A DNA stretch of 64,000 nucleotides from Paenibacillus camerounensis (GTDB taxonomy: Bacteria; Bacillota; Bacilli; Paenibacillales; Paenibacillaceae): positions 117,630 through 181,629 of the forward strand of contig NZ_CCDG010000078.1 of the NCBI RefSeq assembly GCF_000723885.1, given 5' to 3'. The translations under genes and the position numbers were made by a program. Positions 46,501 to 53,762 of this stretch are shown here, in pieces (the first letter of the stretch is position 1; each line of letters begins with the position of its first letter). Under the pieces are notes generated by a model. That model worked only from the letters and a program-made list of their open reading frames with translations. It had not been told where the DNA came from and did not search any database.

Positions 46501-46929
46501 GAGTTTATCAAGATTCTGATGAACGCGTTTGATCTTCTGGATGAGACTGCAGTTTCTACATTCAAGGATGTTAGCCGGGATGCCTGGTACATTGAAGCTG
46601 TAGCCAGCGCACAGAAGCTGGGAATCGTGAACGGGAAAGGAGACGGCAGCTTCGGGGCAAGCGAGCAGATTACCCGTCAGGAAATGGCTGTAATGATCTA
46701 CCGTCTCGCAAATTTGTTGAAGGTTCCGTTAACTGCTGATGCGGGTGCTCTTTCAGCTTCGTTTACCGATACAAGGCAGCTTCAGCCGGATGCTCTGCAG
46801 GCTGTGGAAGCAGTACGCAGCGCGGGCCTGATCAACGGCTTGCCGGACGGCCGCTTTGATCCGCAAGGGAAGGCTACGCGTGCACAGGCGGCAGCCGTGA
46901 TTTACCGGCTGCTGGGGCAAACGGAATAA
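40579..46929 (+). CDS. Exported SLH-anchored multidomain putative glycoside hydrolase, 2116 aa
   Basis: Signal peptide to about residue 30 (MWVAALCTAVTLNAG, cleavage after ASA). Residues about 40-330 are a beta domain; about 330-830 an alpha/alpha-barrel glycosidase-like region (VLYYRWWCNRFNLLEANIPG, WTWDMMQNSSQVGWEAY, resembling GH63/MGH1-type enzymes). Then a discoidin-like domain (about 900-1050), an Ig/PKD-like domain (1058-1150), a FIVAR-like helical repeat, a second discoidin-like domain (1229-1372), an Ig-like domain, two more FIVAR-like repeats (about 1460-1530 and 1620-1690), a Pro/Ser/Thr linker (1691-1740), a beta domain and three SLH repeats (1933-2116) that bind the cell wall. 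It would release oligosaccharides at the surface for the importer directly upstream. Linkage and substrate are unknown. Confidence 0.85.
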   Translation: MAKKKWSRKMWVAALCTAVTLNAGIVPASANYTTDFVHEGVGTDYGEAQWKPGNSITAQPVDFSRETIGQMMQAIEDFDFAKFAQDNKDLPWIDSLLVNTGVIPDDGGDDGGANTLYSRGSALYMKTQDNSKLGFVGTVHYADTLNKDTMYSISLSTGGLSEDKSKRKNYPSHGDQTYSSGGLEINQRKFISAYNSAVTLLKLTNKGSQPITFTMTVKSPFVTKAEGNELIGNRVAAPLMVGRAGEQYVEAMSYVDVHLSGDGMSAAGSELVKEITVPAGGSVDEKVVMGWLAEEIPASKTQYAAFKEAGNDQAFADQVTQYNEWWAQNIPYIDIPDENVKKVLYYRWWCNRFNLLEANIPGNDWQFPMNMEGVLGYNNGITVSVPWAMQDLKWLRDPSYAYGTWLAQGEYSENANYKNNPGRPNIWTWDMMQNSSQVGWEAYKIYGGGDKVLKKFADFSANDVTGTLAHFKGNDPNLVYYNHGPITGNDGDTVSMHWKGGGNYARLDGSATAYANAVAAQQMYEQLGDTAKATQMKEIAGKIQQAVLTGMWYDESDFDGDGVADTNGEGSFLHKKVEGSKDVFNPWRDNNMFVFNFGVVPKAGESGYDPKYLTQLYDYADPDYYPIFPFFTADQNSIMKRVEAFKNGETSAFGTDQFAWCNFGNYINTIRASLRYYPVNNIDSSTYKTLFDWGAWLHTVEPGNTDHLDSNEFFWLEDYFFGTPWTKDNPPNPSGKMVRAWIHHDTLGMMNYTVLEDMAGLQPRTDDIIELWPVNVDYDHFAVDNVRYHDADLTVVWQDPAKYSDSNPYYAGIPAGYSLFINGERVLTTNEMSHILFDTATGKVTKPAGDVAGAVGDNTNTQVLFEKGSAIALASADETTLAGNDKAVDMFNKAGVDVIHDGTNLALAADTKIEASYIRSGSDVKKLADGSTIASITHTSNTALLGSSPNPSDSVTFDLGSSKTVDNVKVYFYNDRRPNGYSAPQTFGVEYLDKDGTTWRPVEGQFRYPDYVADNYNNVEFKAVETSALRVSFTHASGYSTGIKEIQIYNNNLTVTPAANRAPKVILETPVKVEQDAPLTLVPVIQDDGLPSGKLTYEWKLISGEGVVEAPVLDQAVLKATFKATGEYKYGLTVSDGELATTIEVPVTVFVATADLSAMISQFASKNTPLGPLVRNQDDYTPESWPQLQTVLTDAKALLASAEYSLQDIQDMTGRLRTAINNLRYRNAALLAVPSASYTSAWESVYGVNDGFIPRNSNNLNDKAVETQYGNWGGPGNSHWVQYTWQRPVTLSGSSLYFFDDGGGVMVPSDYRFEYWDSTAGAFMPVSGLSEKKMAKNAFNEVTFNEITTDRLRLTMDKQGGSYTGLKEWRAISAKAGGEEPLPADHGAITAVEPVSVSTTVNVMPVLPGKVTVTYADNTKGQSDVVWDEIPENKLTIATDFVIFGKLEGSDVRASCRIYVKYDKSRLKTAIDTAADPAVNEEHYDGTAAQWEALAAALTAAQAVYGNDASTEGDIDTAYKTLKNAFEALTPIADHGAAISGITVPGGTLDQVVKEIVVPETTTLEQLKEGLTVRAGVTFAVYESDLSTLATDLKTGYKVKVTGTDQVSKSIYSLVLTAVQAPVNTVQLEEQLTVVQALKQELYTEASWKPLAAAVSHAAELLESGTAVQTEIDDALGRLKSAVAGLQLIPSATPTPSPTPSPMPSPSPTATPAVAIPGGTASSTASPKPSPSAEPAVNQGTIRLQPSAQADGKVAVKVTAGEIEAAAKELLEGTLTVLVEFDSAAAKQVAVEIPVKALAGAASVTRVKLDTGSAVLIIPQSFWKTSAGSSLTLLVEAGDSGGTSTTGAGVLNMITVSIDGKAVPPEVMQTQGIRLALPYALKAGDKAHQVVAYSLLEDGTTRAVAGGKYNAASGLLEFSMKQNGTYTVHSSNINFNDLVNAGWAAEGIEALAARGAIAGTAEGTFKPGANVTRGEFIKILMNAFDLLDETAVSTFKDVSRDAWYIEAVASAQKLGIVNGKGDGSFGASEQITRQEMAVMIYRLANLLKVPLTADAGALSASFTDTRQLQPDALQAVEAVRSAGLINGLPDGRFDPQGKATRAQAAAVIYRLLGQTE

Positions 46930-46950
46930 CATAGTAAGCCAGAGTACGAC

Positions 46951-46988
46951 AAGCAGCCAGTTGAGAGAATTTCAACTGGCTGCTTTTA
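46951..46988 (+). terminator. Terminator after the SLH protein gene
   Basis: AAGCAGCCAGTTGA (46951-46964) pairs perfectly with TCAACTGGCTGCTT (46972-46985), 14 bp, followed by TTATA. Ends the LacI-controlled locus. Confidence 0.9.
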
Positions 46989-47159
46989 TAACTAAAAGGA
47001 GGTAAAGAGTGGGATTAGCACGAAAAAGAAAATTGAACAAAACGGAATGAAGCGAAAAATAAATTTGAGTATAGGGATGTACTAGAGGTAAAACAGGAAC
47101 ATTTATATAATTAACGGGCAGATGCATAGTCACTGACTAAAACAAATGGATGTGTTTTG

Positions 47160-47789
47160 ATGCCAGAATATTCACAAATTCAAACATATCTCAAGTGCGA
47201 TCAAAATAACTTTTATAGTATTATCAAGAATTTTTCTGTTACTTTAAATTCCCTGGGTCTTGATGCAAAATACTTCACAAATGAACTGGAATGGGAGTAC
47301 ACAGACGAAGAGAATAGTCATGTCGGCGGGGGAGATTACGCTCAGTTATTAGATAATAATGGGAATCCACTTCATATTCGTCCATATGTTATGTTGTGGA
47401 CGCCACAAGTAATAAGTGAACTACAAGAATCATGGCTTGAAGTTAGCTTGTTATTTGGGTCAGAGGAAATTGTATTCAATAGCAGTACAGGGCAGTTGAA
47501 AGATGAGCACAAGTCCCTGTTATGGGCAATGATGAAACATTTCTCGGAACAATTTAAAGAGAGTGGAGTATATTTCACAAACGAAGCTACTGACGGAAGA
47601 CCTTGGGAAGCATTAGTTTGTGGAGCGCAGGATAATATGTGGGCATTTGATGCAGCTATATTGCCTAAGCACTTGTTTGATGTATATAGGGATAGCCCAA
47701 AGGAAATGTACCTCAAAAAGAAGGGGAATATGTTGTGTTTCGCTAGAAAGTCTATCTGGACATCAGAGCCATGGCATAATAAGAATTAA
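47160..47789 (+). CDS. Hypothetical protein in AT-rich patch
   Basis: 209 residues from ATG 47160 (or TTG one codon earlier); the ribosome site is weak. No recognisable domain. Acidic and rich in aromatic residues (NELEWEYTDEENSHVGGGDYA, LLFGSEEIVFNSSTGQL, GAQDNMWAFDAAILPKHLF), soluble, no signal peptide. Base composition is visibly more AT-rich than the flanking sugar genes. Size, composition and position between an SLH gene and damaged genes resemble orphan immunity-type genes, but this is a guess; its function is unknown. Confidence 0.65.
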   Translation: MPEYSQIQTYLKCDQNNFYSIIKNFSVTLNSLGLDAKYFTNELEWEYTDEENSHVGGGDYAQLLDNNGNPLHIRPYVMLWTPQVISELQESWLEVSLLFGSEEIVFNSSTGQLKDEHKSLLWAMMKHFSEQFKESGVYFTNEATDGRPWEALVCGAQDNMWAFDAAILPKHLFDVYRDSPKEMYLKKKGNMLCFARKSIWTSEPWHNKN

Positions 47790-47880
47790 GCAAGCGTGAA
47801 ATGACAGCTCAATCATTACGGAGCGAAGACTTATGTGCAATACAAAATGAGCACTATTTCATTCAAGGATGTGTTGACCC

Positions 47881-48159
47881 ATGGCATTTGAAGATTTACC
47901 AAACGTAGCTGTCCTTACCTTAGAGAAAATTATGAACAGAGAAAGTCCTGTTTTATATGTAACCCATGATGCAGAGGATGGTATGTGGCAATTTCTAGAT
48001 GGTAACAAGATCAATGAAGAGGAAGCACGTTTGTTATCACTAATGGAGATGGTTAATATTGATTCGACATTAACTGAACTTTTTGATCTTCCCCAAGGTT
48101 GGATGGCGTGGAGAGAAAATGAAGAGAGTGAATGGTTCAGAGCACCCAATTTAGATTAG
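47881..48159 (+). CDS. Small hypothetical protein, possible orphan immunity-type protein
   Basis: 92 residues, acidic and soluble: VLTLEKIMNRESPVLYVTHD, then AEDGMWQFLDGNKINEEEA and LFDLPQGWMAWRENEESEW. Similar small proteins of the DUF2185/immunity-like type have a conserved tryptophan pattern of this sort, but the match is from memory and weak. AAGGATG ribosome site. AT-rich like its neighbour. Followed by a terminator-like hairpin at 48246. Confidence 0.6.
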   Translation: MAFEDLPNVAVLTLEKIMNRESPVLYVTHDAEDGMWQFLDGNKINEEEARLLSLMEMVNIDSTLTELFDLPQGWMAWRENEESEWFRAPNLD

Positions 48160-48245
48160 CCAATGAGTCAGGGAAACTTTAGTTTTACAATATTCTATAA
48201 GAGTAAGATAATATAAAACAGCATAAACTAACTTTTAACAAAAAC

Positions 48246-48290
48246 AACGGCAGACAAGACTTTTAAAAAAAAGTCTTTGACTGCCGTTTT
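48246..48290. terminator. Hairpin terminator, copy 1 of a duplicated end
   Basis: AACGGCAG (48246-48253) with CTGCCGTT (48281-48288), and inner AAGACTT (48256-48262) with AAGTCTT (48271-48277). Runs of T on both strands, so bidirectional. A near-identical structure lies after the intact hydrolase gene at 49604. Confidence 0.8.
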
Positions 48291-48305
48291 CATATATCAC
48301 AATCC

Positions 48306-48663
48306 TTACAAACAGCTAAACACAATATTCTCGTGCTGGAGATGTCAGTCCGCCTTCCTTAACTACTTTTTGCTGATGGAATCCAGGTATGTAACGGCTT
48401 ACAGAATCAAACAGATCCAGTTCTCCCCGCTCCAGAAGCAGCATAATGGCTGTAGCTGTTACCGGCTTGCTCATCGAGTACAGCCTGAAGATGGTATCCC
48501 GGGCAATAGAGCGTCCAATTTCTATATCTGCCAGGCCGTCCTCATGATAAAATACTTCTTTGCCGTTTTTAATAACCATAAAGTTAGCACCGGCAATCTC
48601 GTTGTTTGCAATACTGGTGCTGAGCGTTTTGGTCAGCTGTGCGGTTGTGCCAGAATCGAGCAT
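48306..48663 (-). pseudogene. Internally deleted copy of the beta-lactamase-like hydrolase
   Basis: The first 110 or so residues match the intact gene at 49666-50844 almost word for word (MLDSGTTAQLTKTLSTSIAN, NFMVIKNGKEVFYHEDGLAD, FRLYSMSKPVTATAIMLLLE), including the SMSK nucleophile motif. At about 48327-48332 the sequence jumps to the last few codons of the gene (AATATTGTGTTTAGC), out of frame, giving a 115-residue reading with a spurious EYCV end. Roughly 800 bp, including the rest of the active site, is missing. Upstream leader (GTCTGTCTCCTTT) and downstream terminator are also shared. Not expected to make an active enzyme. Confidence 0.88.
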
Positions 48664-48879
48664 AGTGGTCTGTCTCCTTTTTAGTAGTTTTCTATGAGCA
48701 TATTAAGCGTTTAATGAAGCTTGAATAGTGATGGTACATGTGTTTGCAGACAGATGAGGGAAATAATAACTATTATACGACTCAAAAATCATTGTCACAC
48801 AGGTAAGAAAAAAAATCTAGACATATAAACCGCGATTACCTTTATAACCTCACATTGAGACAATCTATTGCTTCCACAG

Positions 48880-49173
48880 CTAAAGTCCTTTATCAGCAGG
48901 GTTCCGGTTTGGGTTGTAAGGTGATAGAAAAACAAGCTGCACATGCGGATACTCCTTGGGAAACAGCTGTAACTTGGTAGCGAAATGAATTGGGCTGTTG
49001 TCCAACATCAAAGCTACTTTTCTGCTGGGGGAAGCAGAGAGAAGATCCAGTAAAACCAAATAAAGGCGGCAGCGTCCGCCTATCCTTCTTCTCGGTGATG
49101 CACTTGCCCTGTTTCGTAGGTAATTGCACGGCATCATGAATGATCCGGGTTGAAATAACTGTACTTTTTGCAA
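48880..49173 (-). pseudogene. IS630-type transposase remnant
   Basis: A 97-residue reading containing the C-terminal DDE segment of IS630 transposases: VALMLDNSPIHFATKLQLF followed by VQLVFLSPYNPNRNPADKGL. In functional members the last part reads SPxLNPIE with a catalytic Glu; here the Glu is missing and the frame stops. The N-terminal half is absent and part of the sequence upstream fits another frame, indicating frameshift decay. No terminal inverted repeats were identified. Confidence 0.7.
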
Positions 49174-49206
49174 CTAAACTAGGCTAAATAGCTTCGCTGC
49201 AGGTTT

Positions 49207-49289
49207 TAACTGCACTCTATACATTTATATTTGCCCAAAACGCCCTAAACCGACTTTTTAGCGAAAAATAGATGTATAAAATACAGTTA
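49207..49289. repeat. Hairpin-forming intergenic repeat (MITE-like)
   Basis: 22-bp arms, TAACTGCACTCTATACATTTA.. (49207-49228) and its imperfect complement ending ATACAGTTA (49268-49289), with 39 bases between. Related partial motifs lie beside it: ACTGTACTTTTTGCAACTAAA near 49155 and TTGCACAAACTACACTTAAA near 49322. Looks like a decayed, nested set of a repeated intergenic element next to the transposase remnant. The rest of 48664-49603 shows no gene. Confidence 0.65.
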
Positions 49290-49603
49290 TCTCCTTAAAA
49301 TGACTGAATTCCCCTGTTTTAATTGCACAAACTACACTTAAAACTCATTTGATTCCGAACCGACTGACTAAGGTTAGCACTTTGGCAAGGGAGATCCATC
49401 CGCTGCTCAACGCCTTACCTAAGGCACGAACGGGAGACGGTTTGTTAGTCTTTTAATGACGCTCTATACAGTTTGAACTTGAAAATATCTTATAAGGGAA
49501 GAGGGGTAAATAAGAGGGTTGGAACTGGAGTAGCAACAGCGTCCGCCTTACGGCCGGAAGTCCAGACATTCTCTGGAGTTACGATAATATTGATTTAATA
49601 AGA

Positions 49604-49650
49604 AAAACGGCAATCTAGACTTTTTAAATAAAAGTCCGGACTGCCGTTTT
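49604..49650. terminator. Hairpin terminator, copy 2 (intact hydrolase)
   Basis: AAAACGGCA (49604-49612) with TGCCGTTTT (49642-49650) and inner GACTTT (49618-49623) with AAAGTC (49631-49636). Duplicated at 48246. Confidence 0.8.
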
Positions 49651-49665
49651 CATATATCTCAATCC

Positions 49666-50844
49666 TTACAAACTGCTAAACACAATATTCCGCAGCTTGC
49701 GGGTGACAGGGAGGGTGCCGGCGTCTTTTTTCTGGACCATAAACAGTATCGTCAGCGCATCCTGCGGGCTGTTCATGAAGTAGGCGCCAAGCCAGCCGTC
49801 CCAGCCGTATTCGCCTTTGCTGCCGATATGTCCGGCCTGGCCGGGCTCGGTCATAATGCGCATCTGGTTGCCGTAGCTGTGTCCGCACAGGGATTGCCAC
49901 AGGGCGAAGCCCTTCTGCTGCGGAGGTGTTAAACCAGCCGAGGTCATGTATTGTACGGTTCTTTCTTTAAGCAGCTGTACACCGTTAAGACTTCCGTTGT
50001 TCAGAAGCATGGTGGTGAACTTAGCCGAATCTTCGATTGTGGAGGCAAGTCCTGCTCCGCCGGATTCAAATGCCGGTTCACGGTCAAACTGGTGGTTAAT
50101 GCCGAGGTGGCTGTCAGCGTAGAGTGTTAATCCGCCATTTTCGTCATCCTGATACGTTTTAGCCAGCCGGGTTCTTTGTTCTTCTTCAGTCAGCCAGAAG
50201 CCGGTATCCTTCATACCCAGCGGCCCGAAAATTTCCGTCTGCAGAAATTCCCCGTACCTCTTACCGCTTACAGCTTCTACAACCGCCCCGAGTATATCGC
50301 CCGAGGTTCCGTATTGCCAGGATGATCCCGGCTCGAAGGCGAGAGGACCCTGACCCAATCTGTCTGCGAATTCCAATGTCGTCATCGGATTCTCTCCATG
50401 GAGGCGGCTGCTTAACTCCTGAATCAGTGCTTCTGTATGTTGCCCGGCCAGTCCTGGGCCGCCGTACACCAGTCCCGATGTCATGTTGAGCAGGTCACGG
50501 ATGTTAACTTCACGTTCAGGAGCTGCCAGTTCACCGTCTTTGTCAACCTTTTGATTGCGGAATCCGGGTATGTAACGGCTTACAGGATCGAACAGATCTA
50601 TTTCTCCGCGTTCCAGCAGCAGCATAACCGCTGTAGCTGTTACCGGCTTGCTCATCGAGTATAGTCTGAAGAGGGAATCCCGGGCAATCGGGCGTCCCGT
50701 CTCCAGATCAGCCAGCCCGTCCTCGTGATAAAAGACTTCCTCACCGTTTTTAATCACCATAAAGTTAGCGCCTGCAATTTCTTTGTTTGCAATGCTGGCG
50801 CTAAGTGTTTTTGTTAGCTGTCCTGTTGTGCTTGAATCCAGCAT
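49666..50844 (-). CDS. Class C beta-lactamase-like serine hydrolase (esterase/EstB type)
   Basis: 392 residues. Serine beta-lactamase/DD-peptidase fold: SMSK with the nucleophile near residue 63, second motif YGTSG near 175 (Y-x-S/N) and HIGSKGE near 340 as the third (HxG/KTG-like). No signal peptide is visible, which suggests an intracellular esterase or peptidase rather than a secreted lactamase. A second, internally deleted copy lies 1.3 kb away in the same orientation with the same leader and terminator. GGAGAC-type ribosome site before the ATG. Confidence 0.88.
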   Translation of the reverse strand: MLDSSTTGQLTKTLSASIANKEIAGANFMVIKNGEEVFYHEDGLADLETGRPIARDSLFRLYSMSKPVTATAVMLLLERGEIDLFDPVSRYIPGFRNQKVDKDGELAAPEREVNIRDLLNMTSGLVYGGPGLAGQHTEALIQELSSRLHGENPMTTLEFADRLGQGPLAFEPGSSWQYGTSGDILGAVVEAVSGKRYGEFLQTEIFGPLGMKDTGFWLTEEEQRTRLAKTYQDDENGGLTLYADSHLGINHQFDREPAFESGGAGLASTIEDSAKFTTMLLNNGSLNGVQLLKERTVQYMTSAGLTPPQQKGFALWQSLCGHSYGNQMRIMTEPGQAGHIGSKGEYGWDGWLGAYFMNSPQDALTILFMVQKKDAGTLPVTRKLRNIVFSSL

Positions 50845-51088
50845 GGTTGTCTGTCTCCTTTGTTATCGTTTTCTATCAGTATATTAAGCGCTTTTATGAA
50901 GCTTGTATAGTAGTTTTGCTGTGACAAGCCCCAATGAGACGCTGCCTATTTTTTAATTCGCATATGGTTCCGCCTGGAATATAATAAAAAATACCTCTGC
51001 CGCCAATGAAAAGATAACGATAAACCTGTGCGGCATGTTAATATATTATTTATGCTGTTAAGGATCAGAGAAAAAAGAGGGTAGATGA

Positions 51089-52000
51089 ATGAAGAACATT
51101 TTTAGGCATAAGGCTTATTTTATTGGAGTACATGTTTTAATGTTTGTGTTTTTGTTTTCAGCATTGTATGCCTATTTTCCATGGATACGGGTGAAGGTTA
51201 AGGAGATCATCGATCCGGCGGATAAGGTTATAACGATTGCCCACCGCGGTGCTTCCGGATATGCCCCTGAGAATACCATCCCGGCTATAGAGCTGGCGAT
51301 TGAAATGCAGGCCGATTACATTGAGCTCGACATCCATCTAACGAAGGACCAGATTCCGGTCGTGATTCATGATGAGACAGTGAACCGGACTACAGGCAGC
51401 AGGGGATTTGTGAAAAATATGACCCTGGAGCAGATCAAGCAGCTTGATGCGGGAACCTGGTTTAATGAAGCTTATCCGATGTTCGCCAGGGAACAATATG
51501 CCGGAATCACCATCCCGACGCTGGATGAGGTGTTTGAGACATTCGGGGACAAGACCCGTTACATGATCGAGATTAAGCAGCCGGCCGCGAACAGCCAGAT
51601 TGAGACCTTGTTAAATGAAGCGGTTCTAAAATATAATCTGGAGGATGTTGTCTCCGTTCATTCCTTCAGCAGTGCAAGTCTGCGCAAGCTTCATGCGATC
51701 AACCCGGAAATCCCGCTGTACCAGCTTGTATGGAATGATTATAGCGCGGCGAGGGCTCCTGCATCCTATCTGGAGAATGTGAAGACGTATGCTGTCGGAA
51801 TCAGTCCTAACTTCCAGGGAATCGGACCGTCTTATGTAGCTGAAGTGAAGAATGCCGGGCTTAAAGTGATGCCATATACGGTGAATTATCAGGTCAACAT
51901 GGATAAAGCCTACCTGTGGGGCGTTGATGGAGTCTATACGAATTACCCGGACCGGTTCAAGGAGGTCATTGATACCAACAGGGAAAATGGACAATGGTAG
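51089..52000 (+). CDS. Membrane-anchored glycerophosphodiester phosphodiesterase
   Basis: 303 residues. An N-terminal TM helix (YFIGVHVLMFVFLFSALYAY, about 10-30) and an extracytoplasmic GDPD barrel: IAHRGASGYAPENTI near 50 (catalytic His), YIELDIHLTKDQIPVVIHDE near 78 (metal ligands and second His), MIEIKQP near 157. Such enzymes split glycerophosphodiesters from lipid or teichoic acid turnover to glycerol-3-phosphate plus an alcohol. Ribosome site GAGGG seven bases upstream. The kinase-like gene follows after 70 bp. Confidence 0.92.
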   Translation: MKNIFRHKAYFIGVHVLMFVFLFSALYAYFPWIRVKVKEIIDPADKVITIAHRGASGYAPENTIPAIELAIEMQADYIELDIHLTKDQIPVVIHDETVNRTTGSRGFVKNMTLEQIKQLDAGTWFNEAYPMFAREQYAGITIPTLDEVFETFGDKTRYMIEIKQPAANSQIETLLNEAVLKYNLEDVVSVHSFSSASLRKLHAINPEIPLYQLVWNDYSAARAPASYLENVKTYAVGISPNFQGIGPSYVAEVKNAGLKVMPYTVNYQVNMDKAYLWGVDGVYTNYPDRFKEVIDTNRENGQW

Positions 52001-52070
52001 GTTGATTCTTCTGGACCTATGATATATTGAGAGAAACATAGGCCTGAAGGGCTGCAGGGAGAAGCTGGGT

Positions 52071-52703
52071 ATGGAGAAGCTGACGGAACTGATTACCGAT
52101 GAATTAATGTTAAAAGCTGCTATTGAGAGTATTGATCCGCAGGAGCCTGTAAAAGTCAGCAATGTACCGCATCCCTGGAGGCTGCTGGGCTGCGGCAATT
52201 ATGCCGCTGTTTTTTGCCATCCCGATTATGAAGCCTATGCGGTGAAAATCTATGCACCTGGTAGGCCAGGCCTGGAGGAGGAAGCGGAGGTTTACAAGCT
52301 TCTGGGACAGCATCCGGCATATGCACAGTGCTATTATATCGGAAATACCTTTCTTATTCTGGACCGGCTGCGCGGCGTTACCTTTTACGACTCTATGAAG
52401 CAGGCAATACTGATTACTGAGCAGGCGATCCGCGATATAGACATCGCGCTGGATTATGCCCGATCCCGCGGTCTTCATCCGCATGATGTCCACGCCAAAA
52501 ATGTGATGGTCAAGGATGGCCGCGGCCTGATTGTCGACGTGTCTGATTTTTTGAAGCAGGAAGACTGCAGCATGTGGGAGGATTTCAAAAAGGCTTACTA
52601 CCGGCTGTACAAGCCTATTGCCTCACGTTGGATCTTTCCGGTTCCCCAAGCACTATTAGAGCTTGTCCGCAAAGCCTACAAATGGCGTAAAAAGAAGAGC
52701 TGA
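52071..52703 (+). CDS. Small protein-kinase-like protein
   Basis: 210 residues with the core of a eukaryotic-like/RIO-type kinase: glycine loop LLGCGNYAAVF (near 38), lysine in YAVKIYAPG (near 57), catalytic loop HPHDVHAKNVMV (near 137) with Asp and Asn in place, and VDVSDF (near 155) in the position of DFG. It lacks a full C-lobe, as in short YrzF-like proteins of Bacilli. The basic C-terminal tail (KWRKKKS) might bind membrane or RNA. Substrate unknown. Ends at a 12-bp terminator. Confidence 0.82.
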   Translation: MEKLTELITDELMLKAAIESIDPQEPVKVSNVPHPWRLLGCGNYAAVFCHPDYEAYAVKIYAPGRPGLEEEAEVYKLLGQHPAYAQCYYIGNTFLILDRLRGVTFYDSMKQAILITEQAIRDIDIALDYARSRGLHPHDVHAKNVMVKDGRGLIVDVSDFLKQEDCSMWEDFKKAYYRLYKPIASRWIFPVPQALLELVRKAYKWRKKKS

Positions 52704-52720
52704 ATTCAATAGCAAGCAGG

Positions 52721-52757
52721 AAGCATGGAGCCTTAAGGGCTTCGTGCTTTTTTTTGT
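52721..52757 (+). terminator. Terminator after the kinase-like gene
   Basis: AAGCATGGAGCC (52721-52732) pairs, with wobbles, with GGCTTCGTGCTT (52738-52749) and is followed by eight or more T. The remaining AT-rich stretch to 53000 shows no gene. Confidence 0.82.
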
Positions 52758-53004
52758 GTTTAAGCTGAAAGGCCAACAAAGCATGAGTGAACCGCCACAT
52801 AAACCTTATCAAGACAACAAAATGCACATCTCAACACATGAAAAATTCACATCAGAAAAATCAAAAAAATATTCTCACCACCAAACTTCATTTCAACACC
52901 AAACAATAGCACTCCACACACCCCCAAATCAGGAAAAAGTATAGACTGCCTTCAAGCTGACGCGTTATGTCAGCAATAATCTAGTAATATCCTCCGCCTC
53001 CGCT

Positions 53005-53010
53005 TATAAT
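53005..53010 (+). promoter_or_regulatory. Candidate -10 of the PuuD-like gene
   Basis: TATAAT 30 bp before the start; a -35 at the right distance (TAGTAA, 52982) is weak. Confidence 0.4.
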
Positions 53011-53039
53011 AAACGACAATAAATAAGGGAGGTACAGCA

Positions 53040-53759
53040 ATGAACAAACCAATGATAGGCGTCCTGCCATTATACGACTCCGGTAAAGAGAGCTACTGGA
53101 TGCTCCCGGCTTACATGAAGGCAATCGAGAACGAAGGCGGAATCCCTGTGATGCTGCCGCTTACAACGGATGAGGATATTATTGCTGCTCTGGCCGGCCA
53201 ATTTGATGGCTTTCTGTTTACCGGCGGACATGATATCAATCCAGAATGGTATGGGGAACAAGCAGAAGCGGTCTGCGGGGAATGGTGTGACGAACGCGAC
53301 AGAATGGAGCAGCTGCTGTTTGACCGAATAGTCGGATTGGACAAGCCCGCCCTCGGAATCTGCCGCGGATTACAACTGTTCAATGTTCTGTGCGGCGGAA
53401 CCTTGTATCAGGACATTCCCTCGCAGATGAATGCAGACATTACGGTCAGCCATAAGCAGAAGCCGCCTTATGCCGAGCCGTCCCATTCTGTACATATCCA
53501 TACAGATACATTGCTTCACTACATATTGCAGACAGATCAAATAGACGTTAACAGCTATCATCACCAGGGGATCAAAGCACTGCCTGCGGGATTGACTGCT
53601 GCGGCAACAGCGGAGGACGGCCTGGTTGAAGCAGTATCTCTTCAGGACAAACGATTTATTCTTGCTGTGCAGTGGCATCCGGAGTTCAGTTACGGGACAG
53701 ACAGCAGCAGCAGAAAGCTATTTTCGGCATTTATAAATGCTTGTATTCATACAACTTAG
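53040..53759 (+). CDS. Gamma-glutamyl-gamma-aminobutyrate hydrolase-like (class I GATase, peptidase C26)
   Basis: 239 residues, PuuD-like. Glutamine amidotransferase triad: Cys in LGICRGLQLFNVLCGG near 105, His and Glu in AVQWHPEFSYG near 215. FDGFLFTGGHDINPEWYGE is typical of the family. It removes gamma-glutamyl groups from GABA or similar amines in polyamine breakdown, or from other gamma-glutamyl compounds. Strong GGGAGG ribosome site. Ends three bases before the convergent MFS gene. Confidence 0.9.
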   Translation: MNKPMIGVLPLYDSGKESYWMLPAYMKAIENEGGIPVMLPLTTDEDIIAALAGQFDGFLFTGGHDINPEWYGEQAEAVCGEWCDERDRMEQLLFDRIVGLDKPALGICRGLQLFNVLCGGTLYQDIPSQMNADITVSHKQKPPYAEPSHSVHIHTDTLLHYILQTDQIDVNSYHHQGIKALPAGLTAAATAEDGLVEAVSLQDKRFILAVQWHPEFSYGTDSSSRKLFSAFINACIHTT

Positions 53760-53762
53760 CCT

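Noticed and set aside
49155..49360. Possible CRISPR-like repeats next to the transposase remnant
   Set aside because: Repeats are inverted and irregularly spaced with no spacers of even length; a hairpin intergenic element explains them better.
52663..52944. 93-codon frame after the kinase-like gene
   Set aside because: Starts inside the kinase gene, crosses its terminator and runs through low-complexity AT-rich sequence.
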